A stretch of 64,000 nucleotides of DNA, taken from the NCBI GenBank assembly GCA_018287875.1, contig JAGVVL010000025.1:124001-188000 (forward strand), in the 5' to 3' direction. This stretch comes from Nigrospora sphaerica. Taxonomy: Eukaryota > Ascomycota > Sordariomycetes > Amphisphaeriales > Apiosporaceae. A program made the position numbers and the translations under genes. Under the pieces are notes generated by a model, which saw only the letters and a list, made by a program, of their open reading frames with translations, made no database searches and was not told where the DNA came from. Of this stretch, positions 55,367-64,000 are shown one piece after another; position 1 is the stretch's first letter, and each line of letters begins with the position of its first letter.

Positions 55367-57823
55367 CTATTTGCCATTCACTGCATTCTCCTTAGGCTTC
55401 TTTACGCGGAGCAGGATTTCCTGCGATGTGTCTGTAACGCGACCGCTCTGCGTCGCCACCTGAATGTGAACTGGGATGGCCTTGACCTGTTTCGTATCAA
55501 ACCGCAGAGAAATCTCCATTTCATCGCTCTCGGCCTCTGACCAGGACACGTGGGCCATCCCTGTGAGCTCCCCGTTGACCATGCGCATGGGGCAGCTAGC
55601 ACGGAATGTGCGATAGAGCCAGACACGCGGCGCAAACACGACGGACGACCAGCCCGGCCCGCCTGGCCGGATCCCCGCCACCTCGGCCATGAACTCATAG
55701 ATCGGCGCGCTCCCCCATGCGTGGCAGTCGGAGCGCTGCGAGACGTCGTCCTCCTCCCATGTTGTTAAGTTGAGGGCCAGCTGCGCGCGCCAGGGGTCCC
55801 AGGACCGATGAAACAGGTCGCTGTATACAAAGCCCCCAGCTGTGCTGAGGGCCCGGAACGTGTAGAATGACATCGATATGGAACTGGTGACCAAGCGTCG
55901 GTCGAGGGGCGGATCCAGGGTTCTCCGCATGAGGGCTTCGGCGTCTGTACCACATACGACGCCGCCTAGGACAGCCCACGCCTGAGCCATCTGACTGTAG
56001 TCGGCGACTTCTTCGGCACTAGAGGCTATGCTGTCCGCGAAGAACAGGCCGTCGAAGCAGTGGTGCCTTACGGCGCTAACAATGCGGTCTGCCCGATGCA
56101 GATACTCCCGGGCCAGCGCCTTGCGACCAAGGGCAGCCACAACCGTCGAGGCATGGCGCAGCGCGTACGCGAAGAGGCAGTTGGTATATGTTGATATCTT
56201 GGTGCGCTCTACGACCGGGGGTATCCCGTGTGGACGCCAAGTTTCCGCCCAGTCGGTAAAGTTCCAGATGCCCGACCCGGTGTCGTTGACCACCAGGCCG
56301 AGCTGGCCAACCCGTGACTCAAAGTAGCCCAGGACAGCGTCGATGACGGGGGAGAAGGGTGCGATGAACGCAGCGTCGCCGTTGTACTCATAATGATCGG
56401 CCACCATACACACCCAGAAGAGCGAGAAGTTTGGAATGACCTGGGGCGTGTGCGAGGGCGCCCGGCTAGCCGTGAGGCCGAGGCGCGGCTGGAAAGAGTT
56501 GTGCAGCTGGATAATGGCCTGTCGGGCTAGGCGGTCATCGCCGGCGAGGCGGTATGTGAACAAGATGGAGCTTCGGGTGTCCATGGCATACTGCAGCTGC
56601 TCGTAGAAGGGACAGTCCTCGTAGCAGTCGTGCATGCAGTTCCGTAACGTGCGAATGCTCGTGTCCCAGAGCTTGGCGTCCTCGTCTGGGCATTCGAGAC
56701 TCGCTTGTACATTGAGTGGATAGCTTACGGGCTCGACTTGGAACCCTCGGAGCGCCAGATCGGAAGCGCCGACCTTCATGGTGACGCGGAGGAAGCGAAA
56801 GGTGCGGAAATGGAAGGGCACGTAGGTCTCCTCGTCTTCTGCCTCGCCCCCCGGCCGCGGTGTGTCGCGTGGGCCTTCCAACCAGTACGTATCCGAGGGC
56901 CCCAGAAGGGTCTTGGTCGTGTCTCTCCGGTCCCCCTTGCGACGGAGGTACGGAACGAAGGTCGGTGTGTCCTCATAGGCCTCCGAGTACACGACCTGCA
57001 AAACGCTTCCCTCTGCACCTGCCCTGGTAAAGCGGTAATGGATGAAGGCCGTCGTGTGCACCGCCATCTCCAGATCCAGCTGATGCTCGGAGCCGGCGGG
57101 GAGCACCAGAGCGTCGCCTTCTCCCTTCAAAAGGAGACGTTCCCACGCTGCCCTATCGAGGCTGCTCCGCAGGTTATGCAGGTGGCTGAAGTTGTCCCGT
57201 CCTCGAGCCGGTAGGGGGATCAATCGAGGGGAGAGCGTCCAGGGCGCCGAGTTTCCTGTCGATACGAGAAAATTGTGCACTTTGGCGGGAAGCCAGCGCC
57301 AGCTGCGGGCAGGATCCCGGCTGGTGTTCTCGTAGATGTGCAGAAAGTCGTCCTCGCGTTCGTCTACCCGAAGCAGCGTGTCCGGGTCAATGGCGGCCTC
57401 CCAGGACGAGCTGCTGCCAAGCCTGCCAGCCCAGACACCCGTATCACCCGGCACGACAAGCCTCAGACCGCCGACGGCCAGCCGGGGAAACGACACGGCG
57501 CGGCGCGTACCGTGGAAAAAACGCAGCACGATCACATGGATCTGGTTCAGCCCGGGTTTAAGGAAGGGGGCGATGTCGACTTCGTCATAGAACCACAGGG
57601 ACGAGTCACCTTTAACTGGCCCGAATACGACGAGACGCGAGTTCACGTAAAGCTTATACCGCGTGTCGGCGGTGACATGGAGCGGCAGGGCCGACGGAAC
57701 GAGCTCATGGTCCGTAATGTGCACAGTTCGCCAGAAATGCACAAATAAACCGGCCGTGTCCCTCCTTTCTTCGGAAAAGGAGGGATGCCACATCCAGCTT
57801 CTGTCGACCTGGCCCGCGGCCAT
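55367..57823 (-). CDS. GH78-type alpha-L-rhamnosidase (six-hairpin), no signal peptide
   Basis: An intronless frame of 818 codons from the ATG at 57823 (MAAGQVDRSWMWHPSF). Beta-sandwich domains come first (LFVHFWRTVHITDHELVPSALPL; YKLYVNSRLVVFGPVKGD), then the (alpha/alpha)6 catalytic barrel. The barrel has the active-site segment DCPFYEQLQYAMDTRSSILFTY and WNFTDWAETWRPHG, as in bacterial-type rhamnosidase six-hairpin proteins. GH78 enzymes remove terminal alpha-L-rhamnose. No signal peptide, so it probably acts inside the cell on imported glycosides. The frame stays open about 45 codons upstream with plausible residues (TPRYLFSDAI just before the Met) but without an ATG, so a missed 5' exon is possible. 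Confidence 0.85.
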   Translation of the reverse strand: MAAGQVDRSWMWHPSFSEERRDTAGLFVHFWRTVHITDHELVPSALPLHVTADTRYKLYVNSRLVVFGPVKGDSSLWFYDEVDIAPFLKPGLNQIHVIVLRFFHGTRRAVSFPRLAVGGLRLVVPGDTGVWAGRLGSSSSWEAAIDPDTLLRVDEREDDFLHIYENTSRDPARSWRWLPAKVHNFLVSTGNSAPWTLSPRLIPLPARGRDNFSHLHNLRSSLDRAAWERLLLKGEGDALVLPAGSEHQLDLEMAVHTTAFIHYRFTRAGAEGSVLQVVYSEAYEDTPTFVPYLRRKGDRRDTTKTLLGPSDTYWLEGPRDTPRPGGEAEDEETYVPFHFRTFRFLRVTMKVGASDLALRGFQVEPVSYPLNVQASLECPDEDAKLWDTSIRTLRNCMHDCYEDCPFYEQLQYAMDTRSSILFTYRLAGDDRLARQAIIQLHNSFQPRLGLTASRAPSHTPQVIPNFSLFWVCMVADHYEYNGDAAFIAPFSPVIDAVLGYFESRVGQLGLVVNDTGSGIWNFTDWAETWRPHGIPPVVERTKISTYTNCLFAYALRHASTVVAALGRKALAREYLHRADRIVSAVRHHCFDGLFFADSIASSAEEVADYSQMAQAWAVLGGVVCGTDAEALMRRTLDPPLDRRLVTSSISMSFYTFRALSTAGGFVYSDLFHRSWDPWRAQLALNLTTWEEDDVSQRSDCHAWGSAPIYEFMAEVAGIRPGGPGWSSVVFAPRVWLYRTFRASCPMRMVNGELTGMAHVSWSEAESDEMEISLRFDTKQVKAIPVHIQVATQSGRVTDTSQEILLRVKKPKENAVNGK

Positions 57824-58554
57824 AATTGCGTCGCTGAAGAGGTACCGGGGCGTCGTGGACGGTGATATGTTTGTGGTTTCGTCTCGTGAATCCGCGCTAC
57901 TGGTGCATATCAACTCTTCTACCAAGTCGTGAAACGGGAAAAACCACCAGTACTGTGCCAGGCTGCCATCAAAATGTCATGGTTAATGTTATGGCCCCGA
58001 AGCATGTGGCAGAGGAGAGGTTTGTACAGTTGGAGATGCCGCCACGGAGGCAAGGCGGTCCTGCGATCGGCGAGCGGATGACGGGCTATGTTAGGCCGAC
58101 GCCATGTACGTACATAGCGGACCATTCATATGGATCCCCCACCTCGCACTTCTCGTACCGTAACCCCGCAACTCGCTTTTCCCGTTCCTTGGTCTCGGAA
58201 TTGGCTAAGGAACCTGTAAAGGTGGATCCAGCCTACGCGTTCATCCTGGAAACCACCCTCCTCCCCGTATCTTACCTTCTATGGCAGACTAGTAGCGCTC
58301 CTCTACGGCGCTGACCTCTCAGCCCATGATGTGCTTTTGGGACCCGCTGGGGGTTTACCATTCGCCCCTCCCGGCGTGCAACAAAGGAAGTGGGTTGTAC
58401 CAACCGATAGGTGCTTAACATAGGATAAATTACACGTTCGTCCATTCCTTTACTTGCAGATTTGGCAGCTGTGAATATATATTTTCTGCAGATATCTTCT
58501 GCCGTCCCTCTGCCTCGAAACATATCCAATACGCTTTTATCCATCGCAGCGAAA
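57824..58554. promoter_or_regulatory. Divergent promoter between GH78 and GH79 genes
   Basis: About 730 bp between two oppositely oriented glycosidase genes, so they probably share control. A CGTACG-type palindrome lies at about 58107. No further element can be assigned. Confidence 0.4.
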
Positions 58555-60554
58555 ATGGTCAACCGTCACTACCTCGCTGTCCTCGGTGCCGGCTTTGCAG
58601 TCGCCGCGGGGCCGTCTTACCCGATTCCGGCCACGGTTCCGCCAGACGCGGTGCCTCTCAGCCAAACCCCCGTCGGAATCTCGTAAGTCGGCATTCGCCT
58701 CAAAGGCAGGGAATAGCAGCTCACCCTGGCCCCAGTGTTGAATTTTTCATGTGGCCGTCGTACATGCGGAACATCACCCCTACTCTACAGTGTATGAAGC
58801 AGCTTGATACGTTATATGGCCGGAAGACACCCATCCGCATCGGAGGCACCACGCAAGACCGAGCGACGTACGATCCGGACTTTGACGGTTATGTCTCGTA
58901 TCAAGATGACCCAAATATCAATGCTCCCGCGGAGTTGCTATTCGGGCCCCGGTACTTTGATCTTATTAGTTAGCCTCATCTGTTTCCACTGCACCTAAGC
59001 CTAGGTGATACTAAGAACCGACTTTCTTGTAGACGAGCTTGGTGCGCCCACCATTATCGGTACAATTATGCCCATATGCCCCCCCGCACCCCCTTCAACG
59101 GTACATTTGCCCCCCGACTAACTACAGATCAGGATTCAATCGTGCCCAGAACAACCGCAGCAATACATTTGCAGCCATCATTGAGCTGAAAAAGAAGTCC
59201 CTCGAATACGTCGACGCCATCGAGCTTGGCAATGAACCTGACCGTAATCCCACCACCCTCAACTGCGGTGAAAGACAGTTTGAACTATCAGCAAGCGGAT
59301 ATCCTGCTGACCATGGTCCTAGTGTACTTCGAGTTCTGGAACTACCCCGTAGCGGAGGCACCGTGGAACAAAAAGCAGGAGGGTAACAACGCAGCAGACT
59401 GGGCGGAGGCTTTCAAGGCTGCCTGGGGGTCCCCCCTTCCCATTCTTGTGGGAGGAGGCTACGCCATTCCCTTTGAATACCGCGAGGGTTGGCCGAATCT
59501 ACCGTACCTCATCTCTGAGGCCTACAACCAGAGCGTCAAGGAGGCCACCAAGGAGTACAATGGCCACCTATATGCCTTCTCGAACGCGACCGATGACGAC
59601 TTCGCTGTTGAGATGAGCCACACTAGAACGGTGGAGGATATTGCAAAACTGCCCATCCGAAGTGCACTCGACGACGGGAAGCCTTACGTAATCGGTGAGG
59701 ATTCGCAATTTTCTCTTATAATCCCGACTCTTAAGACAGAGGATATCGGTTCCATTCAGGGACAGAACTCGCTAACACCTCGCCCTGCTATCAGGCGAGA
59801 CTGGGTTTAATGCTTACGACCTCGAAATGAATGAGCAGTTCGGCGGCGCTATTCAGATCGTCGACAAGACGCTGCACGCTCTGTCCTTGGGCGCGTCGCG
59901 TATATACTATCACCAGGGCACGATAAACCAGGGTATGCCCCCTCCCTCCCCCCCCCCCCCGGCGCGTTGTTTGATGGCCATGGGTCAGCACTGACCTCCA
60001 TAGCTACATTCAACTGGTGGCGTACCGATCAAGTTAAGACACCGTTTTACGGCGGCTACGCGGCTGCTCTCGCCGTCGCAGACGGTGATTACATTAGGGA
60101 AAGCGACGATGGGACCGACCGGTACGCCCAGTACATCATCTACAAGGACGGGAAGCCATTGAAGGTTGTTCTAGTCAACACGGACTTCTATGCCGGCTCG
60201 GGCACACGTTCCGTGACCCAATTCAGCATGAGTGGTCTTACTGCCGAGAATGTGACCGGCATTCGCATGACCGCGCCTTCGAGTCTCACAACGGCAACAC
60301 TAGACCAGACCGACGCCCAAGTGGAGCCCACAATTGGAGGTAAGCTTTGGCCAAGGCCGCCTCCATTCCCGACTGCAGCCGTCCTATGTAGTTCCCGCTT
60401 GGAATGTCTATTAACAATGATGAAAGGCCAGTACTTTGTGCACGATGGTTGTACTCTATCGGGTAATAGGGTAGTCGAGAATTTCGTCGTAAAGGAAGGC
60501 CAGCTTAATGTAGAAGTTAATGCCTCTGAAGTTGTTATTATTTACGTCAGTTAA
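58555..60554 (+). CDS. Secreted GH79 beta-glucuronidase-like enzyme
   Basis: Eight exons: 58555-58682, 58736-58968, 59033-59059, 59133-59243, 59323-59694, 59795-59932, 60004-60339, 60427-60554 (1473 nt, 490 residues; all phases agree). A signal peptide MVNRHYLAVLGAGFAVAAG leads. Family marks: PVGISVEFFMWPSYM, the acid/base Glu164 in IELGNEPD, the nucleophile Glu292 in YVIGETGF, and the C-terminal beta domain (QYFVHDGCTLSGNRVVENF...EVVIIYVS). Each active-site motif abuts or spans an intron. Fungal GH79 enzymes cleave beta-glucuronic or 4-O-methyl-glucuronic acid, for example from arabinogalactan proteins. Exon 3 is only 27 nt. The last intron (87 nt) is a multiple of three with no stop, so a retained form would still be translated. 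Secreted, unlike the GH78 neighbour. Confidence 0.9.
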
Positions 60555-61640
60555 AATAGTATAAGACGAAGGGTTTCGGAGCAAACGCCGGGTTAGCTGG
60601 TTTCTTAAGGCATAGAGGGATGTACCAGTATCATATTAAACTATTGTGTCTTCAGTGATCCAGATAAGGAGCACTATGTATTGAGTGTGTTCAGCTGGTA
60701 GCTCGGGTCATGAAGGTTAAGTCGAGACTTTATACGGTGTGACGCAACGTTGGACAAAGGTAGAGAAATGGCGGGCCGCAACAACGTAACGGTAAAACCC
60801 CAAAGCCATACTTTACGACATTAAACCTTCGGCATTCAAAATGAAGTAATAAAACATTACCCAGTGACTATAGTATGATCAGGCCGGCCGTTTAATGACC
60901 CTTGTGAGTTGCTTCTGCAGGGTACCCGTGGTACAATAGGGTAGTCGAGAGAGGGCACTCTGTGCCGCGTCTGCCCAGTGAAGATTATAATACTACCATT
61001 ACCTACAGTTCCAGCTAGGGGTGCCTAAAGGATGCCCCCCTTGAAGCCGGAAGCGGGAGCCTCAAGAAGGTTAAAGAAGCGGTAGACACGAACGAAACAG
61101 AGTTAAAAGCCAAGTTCCGCTAAAGTAGCCGGGTGGTCCTATTTGAATACTAAAGGTCGGACTAATTCCTAGCGTCAAGAAGACTTTAGGAAAGTTACGG
61201 TCTTAAAAATTAACACAGCCATGGTGCAGCAGGCCAGACAGCGTCGCCGTGGTCGACCCTTCTAATACTAATCGGCCCGCTTCCATCCCTTCGGCTGCGG
61301 CAAACCGGCGTGGACGATGATGATTACGGGGGTTTTCTATTCTGCCATGCAGTGTTGAGTATCTAGATATGCCCAGTCACGTCCGTCTTTAAAGTTTTTA
61401 TCAATACTCCGAGCTAGATAATATAGGGTTCTAGATAGGGTTCCTTTTTCTAAAAACAGTGGAGTAATCTTTAAGATGATTAAGATTTAAAAGATTTTGG
61501 TGCCGTTTAATTCATCTCCAGACTCTTTATATTTTTGAATCAGTTGAATGGCTACTTTGGACCTCTCTACCCGCGTCTTATATGCAGTTAAGAAAAAAGT
61601 ACCAGCCCCCCGATTTCCAAGTATAGTCATATCCACTACT
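60555..61640. other. Intergenic, repeat-like remnants, no gene recognised
   Basis: Many stops in all frames, TA-rich patches and a short basic reading (QQARQRRRGRPF near 61225). Probably decayed transposon sequence; I cannot assign a family. Confidence 0.4.
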
Positions 61641-62918
61641 TTAGAGGGACTTCGGCTGCTGTTCGATAAGGGGACTAACACCGCCGAATCTCTTAGGAAG
61701 GACATATCTGTATGTAGGATCCGCAGCAGCGAAAGCCGCCTCTGCGTCGGCCTCGGGTGGGTATATTAGCTGTTCGTTGATGAAGCGCTTGACAGGATCG
61801 CCCATGGCGCCAGTCAGCTTCACCATGCCGTCCCAGCCTTCGCTGAAGACAGCACCGCGACTGCCCAGGTCGATGCAGGTCTTGAAATCGGGCTGCGTGT
61901 AGGCCACGATAGGCAGCCCAAGAAGCTCGGCAGCCGCGTTGTGTCCGGCGTATCGGCCCATCGGGAGCGCGTGCTGGCACGACTGGAGGGTCTGATGCCC
62001 CTCCCTGTCGGCTACTGCGCAGGCCGCGTCGCCGGTGGCGAAGCAGTCGGCGGCCGAGGGGACGCGCAGGGCCGAGTCGACATGGAGCCGCCCGGCTCTG
62101 TCCCTGGCGCCGGGCACCTGCTGCGTCAGGGGCGTGGCAACGGTGCCTGCCACCCAAATGGGCGTGGCCGTTTCGATGCGCTCACCCGCCGCCGTGACGA
62201 CACCGTTCGTATCGACGGCCACGACGCTGACGCCAGACCGGAGTTCCACGCCGAGCTCCTGTAGGGCCTCGGTCACCACCGGACGCAGGGCGGGCGGGAG
62301 ATCGGGCCCGATCTCGCCTGCCGCCTCGACAAGGATGACCCGGAAGCCAGTGTGGCGGCCCAGAATCCGCGCCAGGCGGCCCGGCAGTTCAGCGGCTAGC
62401 TCGACGCCAGTGAATCCACCCCCGCAGACAACCACTGTGCCACGGACCGTGTCAGGCGCATCATTGGCAAGACTCTGCAGGTGCTTTTCGAGCTTGGTCG
62501 CGTTCTCAATATTGTCGACGAAGAAGGCATTTTGGAGCCCAGCCACCGTGCTAGGGCGTGTCGCATGGCTCCCCGAGGCGAGGATGAGCTTGGCATACGA
62601 CACGGTCGACAGATGACCCTTGGCGTCCATGTATTCGACCTCGTGATTTTCCGTGTGGATGGCTTCGACAGTGCCCTGTAGGAACTCAACTCCTGCGGCA
62701 TCCAGCACAGGCCCCAAAGGCGCCTTCATGGATGCGGGATTCGCCTCATACAACCTCGGGCGAATAACCAGTGTTGGCTCAGGAGCGATGATAGTGACCG
62801 CAATCTGGGCTGCTGCATCCGTGCCTTGATTGGCGCTCATTACAATCAGGCGCCTGGCGGCCAGGGCACTCATGTAGCCAGCGAAACCGGCTCCGACGAC
62901 GATGATGCGTTGTTGCAT
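61641..62918 (-). CDS. NADH dehydrogenase-like FAD/NAD(P) oxidoreductase
   Basis: An intronless frame of 425 codons from the ATG at 62918 (MQQRIIVVGAGFAGYMSAL). There are two Rossmann motifs: GAGFAG at 9-14 for FAD and VVCGGGFTGVELAAELPGRL in the middle for NAD(P)H. A second FAD contact reads CFATGDAACAV. It matches the single-subunit, NDH-2/AIF/FSP1-like group of flavoproteins that oxidise NAD(P)H and often pass electrons to quinones. There is no mitochondrial presequence or membrane anchor. The last ~20 residues (from PKRFGGVSPLIEQQPKSL) may be read-through into repeat-like DNA. Its role is not clear; no evident link to the neighbouring genes. Confidence 0.85.
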   Translation of the reverse strand: MQQRIIVVGAGFAGYMSALAARRLIVMSANQGTDAAAQIAVTIIAPEPTLVIRPRLYEANPASMKAPLGPVLDAAGVEFLQGTVEAIHTENHEVEYMDAKGHLSTVSYAKLILASGSHATRPSTVAGLQNAFFVDNIENATKLEKHLQSLANDAPDTVRGTVVVCGGGFTGVELAAELPGRLARILGRHTGFRVILVEAAGEIGPDLPPALRPVVTEALQELGVELRSGVSVVAVDTNGVVTAAGERIETATPIWVAGTVATPLTQQVPGARDRAGRLHVDSALRVPSAADCFATGDAACAVADREGHQTLQSCQHALPMGRYAGHNAAAELLGLPIVAYTQPDFKTCIDLGSRGAVFSEGWDGMVKLTGAMGDPVKRFINEQLIYPPEADAEAAFAAADPTYRYVLPKRFGGVSPLIEQQPKSL

Positions 62919-63514
62919 TTTGAATTGGCAAGTAGGTAATGGATAAGGCTATGATGGGTATTGGTGCGTGTTGGTGATCAGCAGGCTGTAATGTGCGACT
63001 TTCGACAACGGACATCAAGAATTGCCCATTCTTATACCACATGGTCTTGCCTCACAATGCTCCCAATCTTTAATCCGATGCGACTCTTCTGGATAGCCTA
63101 CCCACCACACTTTCCGCGCCGTTCCGTCGGGTATGCGTCGGTGGGCAAGCATAAGGATGAGCAAAATGCGGGTATCCGCAAGTCGTTTACGTGGGAGCGG
63201 GGCCATATCAGACGAATGGGTATTCGGAGACGGGCGGCACGTCCGCCTTTGATTTTCCTCAAAGCATTTGGCGTAAGACGGGATAACACGTGACGGTGCG
63301 ATCCGCCGGTGGTGCCGCCTGGGCTTGGCTCCTTATTAGCTGGGGGCCGGCAAACCGGGGTAACGGGTTCCCGGATACCCGAAATCCCCGCTCTCGGGAG
63401 AGCCCTGCTAGCAAATAAGCCTCCTGGGGCGCGGACGCGCGCACGCACCGGACCGGACTGCGACGCACACACCAAGCGCATAGCTTTCTGAGGGCGAAGA
63501 GCTGAGAAGAAGGC
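62919..63514. promoter_or_regulatory. Divergent promoter of the oxidoreductase and the last regulator
   Basis: About 600 bp between two divergent genes; open frames in it have no motifs. GC-rich towards the regulator start. Confidence 0.4.
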
Positions 63515-64000
63515 ATGCCTGACTCGTTTCGTCCCACCGTAGCGGCCCAGACTCGGGCGCGCGCCACGCGCGTCTCGTCAGCCTGCCTGCCGTGCCGCGA
63601 GCGACACATTCGCTGCGGGGCTGAGAAGCCTCGGTGCAAGCGCTGCGCTGCGAGCGACAGGCCCTGCAATTACATCAAGTCCCGCCGGAGCGGTCTTGAC
63701 CGAGCGGCCTTAGCCGCCTTCCGAAGTCGACAACAAGCAGAGCTAAGATCGCCCACGCGTCTCGTGCCGCACGTCACCCTGCCAGCCCTCGACGTTTCCT
63801 TCACTTCGGCTTTTGATGGGCAAGATTCGCTTTTTCCAGTCTCCCCTCTGCCCAGGGAGGATGGGACCTCGGCCGCCTCTGTATCAAGCGAGTCGCCGGC
63901 TTCCCGAAGTCTATTTACTGAGACGCTGGCATTCCAGAGCCCGGTTGCCGAGACGCCGGACCTGCTGGCAGGCCCGCCAACGCTTTGGGGTGCCGACGGT
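63515..64000 (+). CDS. Zn2Cys6 transcription factor, 5' part (cut by window end)
   Basis: From the ATG at 63515 the frame is open to the last base (162 codons). After MPDSFRPTVAAQTRAR comes a zinc cluster SACLPCRERHIRCGAEKPRCKRCAASDRPC (in part: ACLPC, RCGAEKPRCKRC), spacing C-x2-C-x6-C-x6-C-x2-C-x6-C, then a basic stretch IKSRRSGLDR. The rest is Ser/Pro/Thr-rich. Regulator class firm; target genes unknown. Divergent from the flavoprotein gene, which it may control. Confidence 0.85.
   Translation, partial: MPDSFRPTVAAQTRARATRVSSACLPCRERHIRCGAEKPRCKRCAASDRPCNYIKSRRSGLDRAALAAFRSRQQAELRSPTRLVPHVTLPALDVSFTSAFDGQDSLFPVSPLPREDGTSAASVSSESPASRSLFTETLAFQSPVAETPDLLAGPPTLWGADG

Noticed and set aside
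63098..63669. Minus-strand frames over the last promoter and regulator start
   Set aside because: Antisense to the zinc-cluster coding sequence; no motif of their own.

Overview
The window comes from the nuclear genome of a filamentous ascomycete, probably a Sordariomycete; I cannot name the species. Genes are split by short GT-AG introns (44 to 118 bp). Three Zn2Cys6 regulators, a non-reducing polyketide synthase, an SRPK-like kinase and several carbohydrate-active enzymes are present. The transposons carry the footprint of repeat-induced point mutation (RIP): CAA/CAG codons turned into TAA/TAG and TGG into TAG.

Left part (1-15315): a biosynthetic cluster for a chlorinated phenolic meroterpenoid. 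It has the 3' end of a UbiA-type prenyltransferase (cut by the window edge), an AflR-like Zn2Cys6 regulator, a non-reducing PKS (KS-AT-PT-ACP-hydrolase, 4 exons, 1776 residues) and, divergently, a flavin-dependent halogenase (5 exons, 535 residues). The gene types match the core of the ascochlorin/ilicicolin pathways: an orsellinate-type acid is made, prenylated, then chlorinated. The carboxylate reductase, P450s and terpene cyclase of those pathways are not in the window and may lie off the left edge.

Middle part (15316-40760): a transposon graveyard around a few small genes. It holds a decayed secreted-protein gene, a Fot1/pogo DNA transposon with clear inverted repeats, a gene for a Kex2-type cysteine-rich peptide, a second small secreted protein, a fragment of another pogo element, a fragment of an unclassified LTR family, a 9.3 kb Ty3/gypsy element with two identical-looking 300-bp LTRs, and a 5.1 kb LINE. 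The Ty3 element is unusual. Its gag and pol are full of nonsense codons, yet its LTRs look identical, and it carries two intact extra ORFs: one upstream of gag and one antisense beyond pol with a six-cysteine zinc-finger-like pattern.

Right part (41575-64000): a low-complexity hypothetical gene, an SRPK-like kinase, a small uncertain gene, then a sugar-utilisation locus. That locus has a secreted GH106-like protein (apparent frameshift in exon 1), an MFS sugar transporter, a Zn2Cys6 regulator, a GH78 alpha-L-rhamnosidase without signal peptide, and a secreted GH79 beta-glucuronidase (8 exons). Together they suggest stepwise removal of rhamnose and glucuronic acid from a plant glycan, with uptake of the products. 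An NADH-dehydrogenase-like flavoprotein and the 5' end of a third Zn2Cys6 regulator finish the window.

All exon structures were worked out by hand from frame continuity, splice signals and remembered family motifs. No database search was run, so family names rest on motif recognition.
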